From contig JAGGYH010000112.1 in assembly GCA_021162615.1 (NCBI GenBank), forward strand, positions 1-55,489: a stretch of DNA of 55,489 nucleotides, written 5' to 3'. Position numbers and translations under genes: made by a program. Origin of the DNA: Candidatus Aminicenantota bacterium. GTDB taxonomy: Bacteria; Acidobacteriota; Aminicenantia; Aminicenantales; Aminicenantaceae. Within the stretch, counting starts at the first letter, position 1, and each line of letters opens with the position of its first letter. A model generated the notes under the pieces. That model was given only the letters and a program-made list of their open reading frames with translations, was not told the origin of the DNA and did not search any database. Below are positions 8,179 to 16,644 of this stretch, piece by piece.

Positions 8179-11100
8179 TTATTTTTTGATCTCTTCTTCC
8201 AGAACCTTTCTTAAGGCAACATACTGTTCCTCAAGCTCGGGCATGAGCGATACGATTTTATCGAAATCTTGCAGACCAGCGGCTTTTTCCATCTCAAAAG
8301 CTGTTCGGCGGAGAACTTCTCCCCCGATATTAGCGGAAGCTCCTTTGATGGTATGGGCCTGCATCTTTATTTTCTCAAGGTCTTTTTTCTCTATATGGCC
8401 TTTCAATGATTCTATCTGCATGGCGCTTTCCTCGATGAATATATCCAAAATCTCTTTCAATATGTTTTCATCGCCCATCAAACGCTCTGCAAGCAGTTCT
8501 TTTTTAAACACAGGGACAGGAGAGGCGGATTGTTCTTTTTTTATCTTTCCATCCGGCTGTTTCTTGATCCATTTATCTAAAGTCTGGGCTAAATTCTGAA
8601 GGCTGACCGGCTTTGGTATATAGTCGTTCATCCCGGCTGAAAGACATCTTTCCTTGTCGCCCTCCATGGCGTGTGCGGTCATGGCAATGATGGGGATATC
8701 ATGATCCAGCACCTTTGTTTTCGGGTCACGGATTTTTCTTGTTGCCTTAAAACCATCCATTACCGGCATCTGCACATCCATGAGCACGATGTCATAGGAG
8801 ATATCTCTTAACGTTCGGACAGCTTCAGCCCCATCAGCCACGGCATCCACCCGCATTCCCATCTTTTTAAGCATGGCCGCAGCGACCTGCTGGTTCGTAA
8901 TGTTATCTTCAACCAAAAGGACCTTGGTTTTGCCCCTTCGCATCTCCCGGATCAGATGGCGTGTGATCAGAACTCTTTCCGTCTTTGTCTTGACTCCGCG
9001 TCCCAGAACCGTGGCTATGCAGTCAAATAGGTCTGACTGCCTGACCGGTTTGGTGAGGTACGCCGCGAATCCGATCTCTTCCAGGCGGAAGGCATCGCCT
9101 CTCTGTCCCATGGAAGTCATCATGATCAAACGGGTCCCTCTTATTTTCTCATCGGCTTTTATGGCCCTTCCCAAAGATTCACCGTCCATGTCCGGCATCT
9201 GCATATCCAGGACAGCCAGCTGGAAAGGGTCCCCTTCGCTGTAAGCTTTATACAGCTTATGAAGAGCTGTGGGGCCGTCCTGCGCATCGGCAACCCGGAC
9301 ATCCCAGGATTCGAGATGGCCTCTTAAAACCTCTCTGTTTGTCCGGTTGTCATCCACGATAAGAATATGTGTGCCGCTTATATCAGCCGCAAGCTTTTCA
9401 GCGGACTCGCGCTTCCTCTGCTTATTAAACCTCGCTGTGAAACTGAACTCAGAGCCTTTTCCCTCTTCGCTCTTTACCTCAATCTTTCCTCCCATCTTCT
9501 CCGCCAGCTGCTTTGAGATGGCAAGGCCCAGGCCTGTGCCGCCGGCTTTCCGGGTGCTCGACCCGTCCACTTGAGTGAAAACATCAAATATGGATTTTAC
9601 TTTTTCCTTAGGAATACCGATTCCTGTGTCACGGACAGTAAACCGGAGCCGTGCCTCTTTATCATTTTGGGATTCAACGCTCACCCGGACTGCAACCTCG
9701 CCCTTTTCAGTAAATTTTATGGCGTTTCCTGCCAGGTTGATCAGGACCTGCCGCAGGCGTCCGGGGTCTCCTTTAAGATAGGCGGGCACATTTTGTTCGG
9801 GCGCGCAGATAAACTCAAGCTCTTTTTCGTGGGCCTGGAAAGCCATGATGGATGCGAAATCCTCAAGCAGAGACCACAGATTGAAATCCATTTTCTCGAG
9901 TTCCAGCTGCCCGGCCTCAATTTTAGAGAAATCGAGTATATCGTTTATGAGGGAGAGAAGAGACTCGCCGCTCATGCGTATGGTCTCAGTGAATTTGAGC
10001 TGTTCGCTGTTGAGGTCCGTATCCAGAAGAAGACCTGTCATGCCTATCACTGCATTCATAGGAGTCCGTATCTCGTGGCTCATGTTAGCCAGAAATTCAT
10101 TCTTTGCTTTGTCAGCAAGCTTGGCCTCTTCCAGAGCGAGCTTAAGCTCCTCCTCGGCCTTTCTGCGTTTTTTCTCCTCTTCAATGGAATGAAGTCCGAA
10201 AGCGATGTCATCGGCCATCTCCTTAAACAAGCTCTTTTCTTCTTTGTCATCCGTATAATCTTTTGGAATACAAACCGTCATAAAGCCGTACACCTTATCT
10301 TTATGGGCCAGGCATACGGCCATAGCTCCTCTGCCCTTGCGGATTTCTTTTGACAGAGGACAGTTAGGGCATGTTTTGCGGATGTTTTTGAAAATGACCA
10401 AATTCTTTTCCTTCAAGGCTTTTTGCCCGCAGTTCGGAATCTTCCCTTTTTTCATATGCTCGACCAAAGGAGCAAATCGGTCTCCAATGCCGGCTTCTGC
10501 TGCGGCGGCAATCTTATGGGATCCGTCAAAAAGAGCGATAAAAGCACTTTGATACCCTCGGGTTTCAACAATCCCTTGACACGCTTTTTCGATAAGTCCT
10601 TTTTTATCTTTTACTTGAATGATGAGCTGATTGACTTTGCGCACAGCATGGAGCACCTGGTTGAGGTGTTTGACACGCTTTTCCGCTTTTTTCCGCTCTG
10701 TGATGTCTCTGTATATTCCAAAGACTCCCAACTGCTTTTCTCCTGAAGAGATAGGAGAGGCGATGACCGAAACATGGACCGGGGAACCGTCCTTGCGGCT
10801 GCGGACTGTCTCCAGCGCCACGTTTTTCCCTTTGACAACATTATTTGTGATGGACTTTGCCCGGCTTATCTCATGACCGGCAACAAGCTTGTCAATGTTC
10901 CGGCCCATCACTTCTTTGAGTTTGTAACCGAATATTCTCAGAAATTCGCGGTTTGCATGGATGACTGTCCCGTCATTGGAAGTGATCACGATCCCTTCCT
11001 GCGCGCTCTCATAAAGCTGCCTGAACCGGCTTTTCTCTTCTTCGAGGGCTTTTTCTGCCTTTATGCGGTCTGTGATGTCATCAATGACCCCATCATAAAA

Positions 11101-11457
11101 CTGGATCTTACCCTCTTTATCTTTGACAGCCGCTGCTGTGACCGCACCCCAAAATGCGGTACCGTCTTGTCTTTTTAATTTAAGGACTTCATTTTTGACA
11201 AAATGGGCTTTCTTCATCTTCCCGTTTAACTTTTCCCCGCCTTCCGGATTTTGGTAAAGGTCAGAAACATTTTTCTTGAGAAAGTCCTTTTTGCTTTTGA
11301 ATCCGAACATCTTAACAATGGCAGGATTCGCCTCAATAAAGGTTCCTTTGGGGCCCGGTGTGCTCCTGTAAATGCCCACTTTAATATTTTCCATCAGGTG
11401 CTTGTATCTGGCTTCGGACGAATCTGTTTTAGGCTGGTTTTTTGCCGCAATTTTCAT
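8179..11457 (-). CDS. Cytosolic hybrid histidine kinase (PAS-PAS-GAF-HisKA-HATPase-REC-REC-HPt)
   Basis: The 1092-residue protein has two PAS domains (about 20-130 and 145-255), a GAF domain (about 275-425), a HisKA domain with the phospho-acceptor in NMSHEIRTPMN, an ATPase domain (DTGIGIP, GTGLGLAI), two receiver domains (acceptor aspartates in VLDMQMPDMDG and LMDVQMPVMDG) and a C-terminal HPt domain with the histidine in AHTIKGAS. It can therefore run a whole multistep phosphorelay within one chain. There is no transmembrane segment, so the signal is cytosolic. A strong ribosome-binding site (GGAAGGGAA) precedes the ATG. The output partner is not in the window. A family A repeat ends 26 bp upstream. 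Confidence 0.92.
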   Translation of the reverse strand: MKIAAKNQPKTDSSEARYKHLMENIKVGIYRSTPGPKGTFIEANPAIVKMFGFKSKKDFLKKNVSDLYQNPEGGEKLNGKMKKAHFVKNEVLKLKRQDGTAFWGAVTAAAVKDKEGKIQFYDGVIDDITDRIKAEKALEEEKSRFRQLYESAQEGIVITSNDGTVIHANREFLRIFGYKLKEVMGRNIDKLVAGHEISRAKSITNNVVKGKNVALETVRSRKDGSPVHVSVIASPISSGEKQLGVFGIYRDITERKKAEKRVKHLNQVLHAVRKVNQLIIQVKDKKGLIEKACQGIVETRGYQSAFIALFDGSHKIAAAAEAGIGDRFAPLVEHMKKGKIPNCGQKALKEKNLVIFKNIRKTCPNCPLSKEIRKGRGAMAVCLAHKDKVYGFMTVCIPKDYTDDKEEKSLFKEMADDIAFGLHSIEEEKKRRKAEEELKLALEEAKLADKAKNEFLANMSHEIRTPMNAVIGMTGLLLDTDLNSEQLKFTETIRMSGESLLSLINDILDFSKIEAGQLELEKMDFNLWSLLEDFASIMAFQAHEKELEFICAPEQNVPAYLKGDPGRLRQVLINLAGNAIKFTEKGEVAVRVSVESQNDKEARLRFTVRDTGIGIPKEKVKSIFDVFTQVDGSSTRKAGGTGLGLAISKQLAEKMGGKIEVKSEEGKGSEFSFTARFNKQRKRESAEKLAADISGTHILIVDDNRTNREVLRGHLESWDVRVADAQDGPTALHKLYKAYSEGDPFQLAVLDMQMPDMDGESLGRAIKADEKIRGTRLIMMTSMGQRGDAFRLEEIGFAAYLTKPVRQSDLFDCIATVLGRGVKTKTERVLITRHLIREMRRGKTKVLLVEDNITNQQVAAAMLKKMGMRVDAVADGAEAVRTLRDISYDIVLMDVQMPVMDGFKATRKIRDPKTKVLDHDIPIIAMTAHAMEGDKERCLSAGMNDYIPKPVSLQNLAQTLDKWIKKQPDGKIKKEQSASPVPVFKKELLAERLMGDENILKEILDIFIEESAMQIESLKGHIEKKDLEKIKMQAHTIKGASANIGGEVLRRTAFEMEKAAGLQDFDKIVSLMPELEEQYVALRKVLEEEIKK

Positions 11458-11483
11458 TTAAATTCCCTTCCATATATATATAT

Positions 11484-11636
11484 ACCTATTCATAAAAAAA
11501 GGCGTGGCCGCAGCGTAATGTCATCACGAGGAGCGCAGCGGCGCGGTGATTTCAATATGCTTCGTTTCACAATAAGATTGCTTCCTCACTTTGTTCTTCG
11601 CAATGATACAGCAGCCTCGACTCTTTCATCATCCAG
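11484..11636 (-). repeat. Family A repeat, reverse copy with a nested palindromic repeat
   Basis: The right end (CCTATTCATAAAAAAA) lies at 11484 and the left end (reading CTGGATGATGAAAGAGTCGA on the minus strand) lies near 11636. The interior is unlike other family A copies. It contains an imperfect palindrome (about 11518-11609) of the widespread CATTGCGAGGAGCGNAGCG / GCAATGAT type. The composite fills most of the gap between the hybrid kinase and the TPR gene. Confidence 0.6.
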
Positions 11637-11682
11637 ATTAGTTTAATATGTGATGCTGGATGTGTAAAGTGAAAAAACTATT

Positions 11683-11709
11683 TTGACAAAAGAATAAGAT
11701 TGATATAAA
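11683..11709 (+). promoter_or_regulatory. Candidate promoter of the TPR protein gene
   Basis: TTGACA (11683-11688) is followed after 15 bases by TATAAA (11704-11709). The ATG at 11729 has a good AAGGAG ribosome-binding site. Confidence 0.45.
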
Positions 11710-11728
11710 AATATAAACATAAGGAGCA

Positions 11729-12658
11729 ATGAAGGGTAAAAAATTTTTTTCTGTTCTTATTGTTATTTCTGTTTTCTTGGGGATAACTGTTTCATCTGAA
11801 GGACAGGAAATCGATTCTTTCTACATAAGACTGCTTAACAAAGGAGAAGCATCCTTTAATGCCGGCAGCTTCAGAACAGCTGTCAAAGAACTTAAAATCG
11901 CTGTCTTTGGGATTGAGGGGCACAAAGATTTGCTTGGAAAAGCGCATGTGTTTATGGGTCTTTCTTATTATTATCTTAAAAATGAAGAAGAGAGTAAAAA
12001 TCATCTTATGACCGCTGTCAAGCTCATAGGGATGGAAGGCGTGTCCGGAATCGATCTAAAATCAGATAAAAGAAGCGATCTCTCTCGGATACTCTCCTAT
12101 TTCGGGATAGGGCAAGAGGAACCCGGAGCGGCTCCCAAAGCCGGCACACAGCCTGAAACAACGGCCGCTTCCTCAGAAAAAGAGTCAAAGGACGAAGCAG
12201 CACTCACCAATAAAACAAAGGAACTCAATACATATATAAAAGAAAATCCCGATGAAAAAGAGGCTTATTACGAGCTCTACGAAATCTATCTCAAAGAAAA
12301 ACAAGAAAAAAAAGCCAGAAAAACCCTGGAAGACCTTACAAAACAAGCTCCCCTGGAAACACAGGCTCTTTATCTTTTAGGAGTCATGCATTTCAAAGAG
12401 AGAAATTTCAAAAGAGCTGAGTACTATTTTTCAAGGATTTCCGCCATCTCTCACTCATCTGATGTGTCTTCTGAGATAATGGAGTCGACCCAGGCCCTTA
12501 ATATATTGAGTTATTATTTCAGAGGGAAAAAAGAAAAGGCCTATGAGCTCGCTGAGAGCCAGCAAAGTGTCCTGACGGAAGAGAAAATTAACCAGTTGGA
12601 CCTTGGAGAAAAAAATAAAAGAGTTCTTGCGGGAATCATGAAAAAGCTGACCAAATAA
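11729..12658 (+). CDS. Exported TPR-repeat protein
   Basis: The 309-residue protein begins with a signal peptide (MKGKKFFSVLIVISVFLGIT, cleavage probably after SSEGQ). Residues 30-100 form TPR-like helices (LLNKGEASFNAGSFRTAV, GKAHVFMGLSYYYLKNEEES). A Lys/Glu/Thr-rich linker follows (about 130-165), then more TPR repeats (AYYELYEIYLKEKQEKKARK, ALYLLGVMHFKERNFKRAE). It is probably a periplasmic scaffold for protein contacts. No specific pathway can be read from the sequence. The ATG has AAGGAG seven bases upstream, and the gene stands alone between a repeat element and a small membrane protein gene. Confidence 0.75.
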   Translation: MKGKKFFSVLIVISVFLGITVSSEGQEIDSFYIRLLNKGEASFNAGSFRTAVKELKIAVFGIEGHKDLLGKAHVFMGLSYYYLKNEEESKNHLMTAVKLIGMEGVSGIDLKSDKRSDLSRILSYFGIGQEEPGAAPKAGTQPETTAASSEKESKDEAALTNKTKELNTYIKENPDEKEAYYELYEIYLKEKQEKKARKTLEDLTKQAPLETQALYLLGVMHFKERNFKRAEYYFSRISAISHSSDVSSEIMESTQALNILSYYFRGKKEKAYELAESQQSVLTEEKINQLDLGEKNKRVLAGIMKKLTK

Positions 12659-12712
12659 AAGTTTATTATTATAAACCGATATAAGAGAATAATTATGAAC
12701 AGGGAGGGTTTT

Positions 12713-12964
12713 ATGAAACTCAATAAACTGGCGTTAGCTCTATCCGGAGGCATTATTTGGGGCGCTGCAATATTCCTCGCCACGATTTTTCTCCTTCTAA
12801 CAGGAGGCAAGGGAGAAACTCTTTCAAAATTAAACGCCTTCTGCTTTGGCTACAGCTTCAGCTACCTCGGGAGCTTGGTGGGTCTTGTATGGGGTTTTGT
12901 GGACGGATTTGTTGCGGGCTGGCTGTTCGGGATGCTCTATAACATCTTCGCTAAAGAAAAATAA
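12713..12964 (+). CDS. Small membrane protein of the so-called bacteriophage holin family
   Basis: The 83-residue protein has two hydrophobic segments, ALALSGGIIWGAAIFLATIF and LGSLVGLVWGFVDGFVAG, with the pattern SYLGSLVGLVWGFVDGF...LYNIF that I recognise from small proteins often labelled bacteriophage holin. There are no other phage genes here, and the family is widespread in chromosomes, so a lysis role is not supported. The ATG at 12713 has AGGGAGG at a good distance; an ATG 18 bp upstream does not. Confidence 0.6.
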   Translation: MKLNKLALALSGGIIWGAAIFLATIFLLLTGGKGETLSKLNAFCFGYSFSYLGSLVGLVWGFVDGFVAGWLFGMLYNIFAKEK

Positions 12965-12986
12965 AAAATATTTTTCCCTTTTCCAG

Positions 12987-13050
12987 CCTGGGTGATGAAC
13001 AAGTCGAGGCTGCTGCGTCATTGAGAACAACCGCAAGTACCCTTAATTCG
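12987..13050 (+). repeat. Family A repeat, left-end fragment
   Basis: The segment begins CCTGGGTGATGAACAAGTCG and continues AGGCTGCTGC, matching the left end of the full copies at 16393 and 28487. A short CCGCAAGTACCC stretch matching their interior follows, and the right end is missing. Confidence 0.55.
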
Positions 13051-13062
13051 CTTGGAATCAAA

Positions 13063-13091
13063 TTGACAGAAGTTCTATTTTATGGTACTTT
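13063..13091 (+). promoter_or_regulatory. Strong promoter of the HTH/nucleotidyltransferase pair
   Basis: A perfect TTGACA (13063-13068), a 17-base spacer and TACTTT (13086-13091) are followed by the ATG at 13098 after only 6 bases. Transcription would be expected to start at or next to the start codon, giving a leaderless mRNA. Confidence 0.6.
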
Positions 13092-13097
13092 TAAGGC

Positions 13098-13469
13098 ATG
13101 CATATATCAAAGCGCAAGCTGGAAAAACTCACGAATTCAAAAGGGCTGACCCTCAAAGAACTGCTGAAGTGTGCCCATACCAGCAAGACAGCTTACTATA
13201 ATCTTCTCTACAAGGAAACAATACTGCCAAAATCAATCCATGCTTTGGCAGATGTTTTAAATGTCCGCCCCTCTGCTTTCCTTGAAGAAATGACTCCGGA
13301 AGAAAAAAAGATAAGATATATCGGGAAGAGAACAGATCAGATCATGGCTGAAAATCCCAGCCTGGATAGAGAAAATGTCCGGCATACTCTCATTCTTTTG
13401 CAGGAAGAACCAATAAACAGGCTTAGGAGAGGACTCATCCGTGGCAGACAAATCAATATTTACAGATAA
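13098..13469 (+). CDS. Helix-turn-helix (XRE-like) regulator paired with a nucleotidyltransferase
   Basis: The 123-residue protein has an N-terminal DNA-binding domain of the XRE type: LTLKELLKCAHTSKTAYYNL forms the helix-turn-helix, followed by HALADVLNVRPSAFLEE. The C-terminal 50 residues (about 75-123) are basic and helical, unlike the DNA-binding part. It overlaps the next gene by 29 bp, so the two are coupled. A regulator followed by a nucleotidyltransferase of this kind resembles toxin-antitoxin pairs of the AbiEi/AbiEii or DUF6036 sort. The role as antitoxin and autorepressor is inference. Confidence 0.7.
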   Translation: MHISKRKLEKLTNSKGLTLKELLKCAHTSKTAYYNLLYKETILPKSIHALADVLNVRPSAFLEEMTPEEKKIRYIGKRTDQIMAENPSLDRENVRHTLILLQEEPINRLRRGLIRGRQINIYR

Positions 13470-13923
13470 AGAAATAAAATTTTTAAAAGAACTGGTGAAA
13501 CATAAAGTCTCTTTCATCATCGTCGGCCTCTCCGCGGCAGCGCTTCAGGGAGCCCCTGTGGTCACTCAGGATATTGACCTATGGTTTAAAGATATCTCAG
13601 ACACTGGAATCCATAAATCATTAAAAAAAGTCAACGGATCTTTAGTTCCAAGTATAGGGCTCAATCCCCCCATGTTCGCGGGAAAATATGTCGAACTTTT
13701 CGATATTGTTCTTACAATGCACGGCCTGAAAAGGTTTGAGGAAGAAGAAAAAAATACCATAGAGATCCCTCTGGATAAGGTCTCTGTAAAAGTCTTGAAA
13801 CTTGAGAGGATCATCAAGAGCAAACAAGTTTTGGGAAGAGAAAAAGACAAAAGAGTACTCCCCGCACTCAAAGATGCCCTGATTACCATTAAGGAACAAA
13901 AAAGGCGGAAAGAAAATAAATAA
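13441..13923 (+). CDS. Nucleotidyltransferase-like protein, putative toxin partner
   Basis: The 160-residue protein starts with GTG, with GGAGAGG about nine bases upstream inside the preceding gene. The N-terminal part shows the nucleotidyltransferase pattern: FIIVGLSAAALQG, then TQDIDLWF with the paired acidic residues that bind metal. A Lys-rich helical C-terminus follows (VLKLERIIKSKQVLGREKDKR). This layout fits the DUF6036/AbiEii-like branch, whose toxins modify tRNA with nucleotides. Activity here is not shown. The target and the neutralisation mode are unknown. Confidence 0.65.
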   Translation: MADKSIFTDKEIKFLKELVKHKVSFIIVGLSAAALQGAPVVTQDIDLWFKDISDTGIHKSLKKVNGSLVPSIGLNPPMFAGKYVELFDIVLTMHGLKRFEEEEKNTIEIPLDKVSVKVLKLERIIKSKQVLGREKDKRVLPALKDALITIKEQKRRKENK

Positions 13924-13941
13924 CCTGGATTATTCCTGTCC

Positions 13942-14778
13942 TCAGGAAGAGTGGTAAAGATTTTTGAGCATCAATGCATCTTTTTCTTGGGTAGGACTTT
14001 CTATGATGACCAGGCCTCCCACATTAAAATCCTTCAGCGCCTGTATGCATTCATCATAACGGAAGTCTGATTTGTCGAGCATGAGATGTTTGATCTCTCC
14101 TTTTTCCCCGTACATTATCCCGCTTATATGTATATGCATGTCTTTCAAAGCAGGGGCTCCGAGTTTGAGCTTGATCTTATTCAGGATCCTGTCAAAGCTC
14201 GCATAATCATTGGCTTTTCCATAACGGGCATGAAGATGGGAAAAGTCAATACAGGGTTTCAATCCTTCCACCTGCTGACAGAGAAAAAGGACTTCCTCCA
14301 GAGAGCCGAACTGAGAGCGTTTGCCCATGGTCTCAGGTCTTAAAGCGACCGGATTGTTCTGGGACTTGAGTATGGAAACAACTTCCTTAAGGCCCTGTTT
14401 TATATTCTCAAAAGTATCTTCAGGGCTGTCCTGCCCGTAATATCCGGCATGAAACACCACGCTTCCCGCCCCGCAGGTCCTTGCGATGCGGGCTGAATGG
14501 AGAAGCCTTTTATGGCTGGCTATCCTTATCCCCTGGCGGGGCGAGTTGAGGCTCACATAGTAAGGTGCATGAACACTGAGAGCCACTCCCTGCCTCTCCG
14601 CTTCGCTGCGGACCTTCTCAGCTGTATCCGTTCCCATTCTTACTCCCTGGACAAACTCTATTTCCAAACAGTCAAGTCCCAGCCGCCTGATTTCTTTTAT
14701 GCCTTCCAGAGTGGTTTTTTTCGAAGCTGATTGAGGCACGCCAGCTGTACCGAAAAGAAGTTTATCTCGAGGAGCCAT
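13942..14778 (-). CDS. Endonuclease IV-like TIM-barrel protein (AP endonuclease family 2)
   Basis: The 278-residue protein has the metal-site pattern of deoxyribonuclease IV: SVHAPYYVSL, FHAGYYG, RPETMG, CIDFSHLHAR, DMHIHISG and a final IESP. These supply the His, Glu and Asp ligands of a zinc cluster. Endonuclease IV cuts DNA at abasic sites. The sequence is close in length to E. coli Nfo (285 residues), and the alignment of motifs makes a repair enzyme more likely than a sugar isomerase, although both share this fold. It stands alone, converging on the nucleotidyltransferase gene. Confidence 0.8.
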   Translation of the reverse strand: MAPRDKLLFGTAGVPQSASKKTTLEGIKEIRRLGLDCLEIEFVQGVRMGTDTAEKVRSEAERQGVALSVHAPYYVSLNSPRQGIRIASHKRLLHSARIARTCGAGSVVFHAGYYGQDSPEDTFENIKQGLKEVVSILKSQNNPVALRPETMGKRSQFGSLEEVLFLCQQVEGLKPCIDFSHLHARYGKANDYASFDRILNKIKLKLGAPALKDMHIHISGIMYGEKGEIKHLMLDKSDFRYDECIQALKDFNVGGLVIIESPTQEKDALMLKNLYHSS

Positions 14779-14989
14779 CAGAGGCCTTTCCAGAGGAATT
14801 CAGAAAGTCCTCGGAACTCCCGATGTTGACATTGACTCTTGTTCGATTTGAGTCATTATCATATAAATGCCGTTTCATACGCTTTGTTTGACCTGCATTC
14901 TGCAGTCTGTATTTCTAATTTTTCAGCTTTATTTTACGCCAATCGGAGTGAATGGTCAATGTGAGAAACCGGGCAATAGCCTCTTTATA

Positions 14990-15018
14990 TTGACAGGAGA
15001 AAAAAAAGTTGTTATATG
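14990..15018 (+). promoter_or_regulatory. Candidate promoter of the three-repeat exported protein
   Basis: TTGACA (14990-14995), a 17-base spacer and TATATG (15013-15018) lie 24 bases upstream of the TTG start. The rest of the 264-bp gap (14779-15042) shows no gene or clear structure. Confidence 0.5.
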
Positions 15019-15042
15019 TAAGGTAATACGCAAAAAGACACA

Positions 15043-16392
15043 TTGAAAAAAACTCAAAAAAAAATATCTATTTTTTTTGTCATCTTATCGAATCTTGTCT
15101 GCCTGCATGCTGCTTCTAAAGACTCGAATGCGAACAAGGCCGTCAGGATTACCATTAAAAGCAGTTCTTTTCTTTCCGAGTTAAAGGAAGAGCCGGCACC
15201 CCTGAAACAAACATATCTTTTACTCACCACTCAATGGGAAAACATCCATCCCAAACAAAAGATCGAAAAGGAAAAGCTGGAAAAGAAACAAGACCACACT
15301 ATGGGAGTGAAGCTTCTGACCGAAAAAAAGAAGGGTGAACAGGAATACGTTTATGCTGATGTGGCATATATGGTCGAAAAACTCTCAGACCATGTGTACT
15401 GCCTGGCTGACGGGCTGGCCTACTCTCTCAGCCCCCTTACAGAGCAAATACAGGAAGGAGTGAGTCTGTCCGAACCCTTCACCATTGCCAAAAAAGGAGA
15501 GGTCCGTGATGTGAGCTTTGTGTTCGCCCTCCCGCAAGAGGCGCAAAACCTGGCTTTTCAGTTCTTTGATTATGAATACGGCAGCATATCTCTCCCTGTA
15601 AAGGGTTCTCTTCAGGATGCGCAGGGGGCTGAAGGCCCTCCCCGGGGAGCTTTGAGTTATATGAAAGGCGCCCTTGTGGAAGCAGCTGTGCACTCTATCT
15701 CGTTTTCCAGCGAATTTCAGGAGGAGCCGGCTCCAGATGGATGGAGGTTCGCCAGAGTCCGCATAAGCGGCCAAAGCCTTTCTGGAGACAGTATAAAAAA
15801 TATCGTCCAGATAGAGCCTGAAGAATACATCTGGCTCACTGCGGACGGAGGATACCTTTATTATGCAGTGGGAGGCACCACCACAGAAGAGGGTTATATC
15901 CGCTTCACACCTGAATTTTTCCAGAGCCAGGAAGTGTTTTTTCTCATCCCGGACGCCTCCCGGGTCGATTCCCTTGGGATCCGCATCCGGAACAGCGTCT
16001 TTGACCTCCCCTTTGACCCTAAAAAAGAAATCCGCTCTCCAGAGCCCGCGGCTTCCCATCAAGACGGCAGCACCATGAAGGTCATGGTTTTCTCTGCGGA
16101 AAAGACAGATTCTTCCGTTATCCTCGACCTTGGTATTCAATCCCTGGTTAGTTCCGGAATAGAGATCATGAGAGACCAGCAGTTTATCCTTATGGATGAA
16201 AGCCGGAAAATTTATTTGGACGAAGACCTCACCGACTCCCTGTTCCACAGGCCTCCCTTCCCCTTTATCATCCCCCCGCAGAGCTTTGTCCGGTTCAGGC
16301 TGGCTTATCAAACAGATTCTCTGCCCCCTGTTTTGCACTTCAGGGGTTTTGAAAGCGAAAAAAACATAGAGATATCTTACATCAAAAAATAG
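15043..16392 (+). CDS. Exported protein with three internal beta-sandwich repeats, unrecognised family
   Basis: The 449-residue protein starts with TTG, because the frame is closed by a stop just upstream and no ATG is available. It has a signal peptide (KKISIFFVILSNLVCLHAAS). The mature part looks like three repeats of about 120 residues (about 30-200, 218-335 and 345-449). Each shows a long strand at the start, a segment about a bound or displayed value (YCLADGLAYSL, IWLTADGGYLYYAVGG, QFILMDESRKIYL), and a closing strand pair of the form FxFxxP...LxFxxF. The shape recalls DUF4352-like domains, but I cannot assign it. It precedes the vWA protein and may belong with it, although a family A element separates them. 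Confidence 0.6.
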   Translation: MKKTQKKISIFFVILSNLVCLHAASKDSNANKAVRITIKSSSFLSELKEEPAPLKQTYLLLTTQWENIHPKQKIEKEKLEKKQDHTMGVKLLTEKKKGEQEYVYADVAYMVEKLSDHVYCLADGLAYSLSPLTEQIQEGVSLSEPFTIAKKGEVRDVSFVFALPQEAQNLAFQFFDYEYGSISLPVKGSLQDAQGAEGPPRGALSYMKGALVEAAVHSISFSSEFQEEPAPDGWRFARVRISGQSLSGDSIKNIVQIEPEEYIWLTADGGYLYYAVGGTTTEEGYIRFTPEFFQSQEVFFLIPDASRVDSLGIRIRNSVFDLPFDPKKEIRSPEPAASHQDGSTMKVMVFSAEKTDSSVILDLGIQSLVSSGIEIMRDQQFILMDESRKIYLDEDLTDSLFHRPPFPFIIPPQSFVRFRLAYQTDSLPPVLHFRGFESEKNIEISYIKK

Positions 16393-16617
16393 CCTGGATG
16401 ATTCACGAGTCAAGGCCGCTGCAGATGCGAGGCACAAGGCATGAAGGTGTGGTCCTTCACTGCGAATGCCTTGTAACGAAGCAGATGCAGTAAGATCGGC
16501 TCGCCTGGAAGGAAAAAAAATGGCGATTAAAATAAAAGTGATAACGAACAAAACCATGTATATCCTTGGAAGCAAAACAAAAAATGATCATCGCCGTTTT
16601 TTTATGAATCGTTCAGG
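16393..16617 (+). repeat. Family A repeat, full-length copy (225 bp)
   Basis: The copy starts CCTGGATGATTCACGAGTCA directly after the stop codon of the preceding gene and ends ATGAATCGTTCAGG, 27 bp before the vWA gene. Its ends form imperfect inverted repeats (CCTGnnnnATTCA at both), and an inner inverted repeat AAAAAAAATGGCGAT / ATCGCCGTTTTTTT is visible. It matches the copy at 28487-28739 along most of its length. Confidence 0.75.
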
Positions 16618-16644
16618 AAAAGCGATTTCACAGGAGAGAAAATC

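Noticed and set aside
9571-10353. A 260-codon plus-strand frame inside the hybrid kinase gene
   Set aside because: The kinase frame has clear domains throughout; the opposite frame is a by-product of its codon use.
12713-12964. A prophage suggested by a holin-like protein
   Set aside because: No other phage gene is present, and this small membrane protein family is common outside phages.
15385-16575. A 396-codon open frame on the minus strand
   Set aside because: It is fully antisense to the three-repeat exported protein, starts in a family A repeat, and lacks any recognisable domain or ribosome-binding site.
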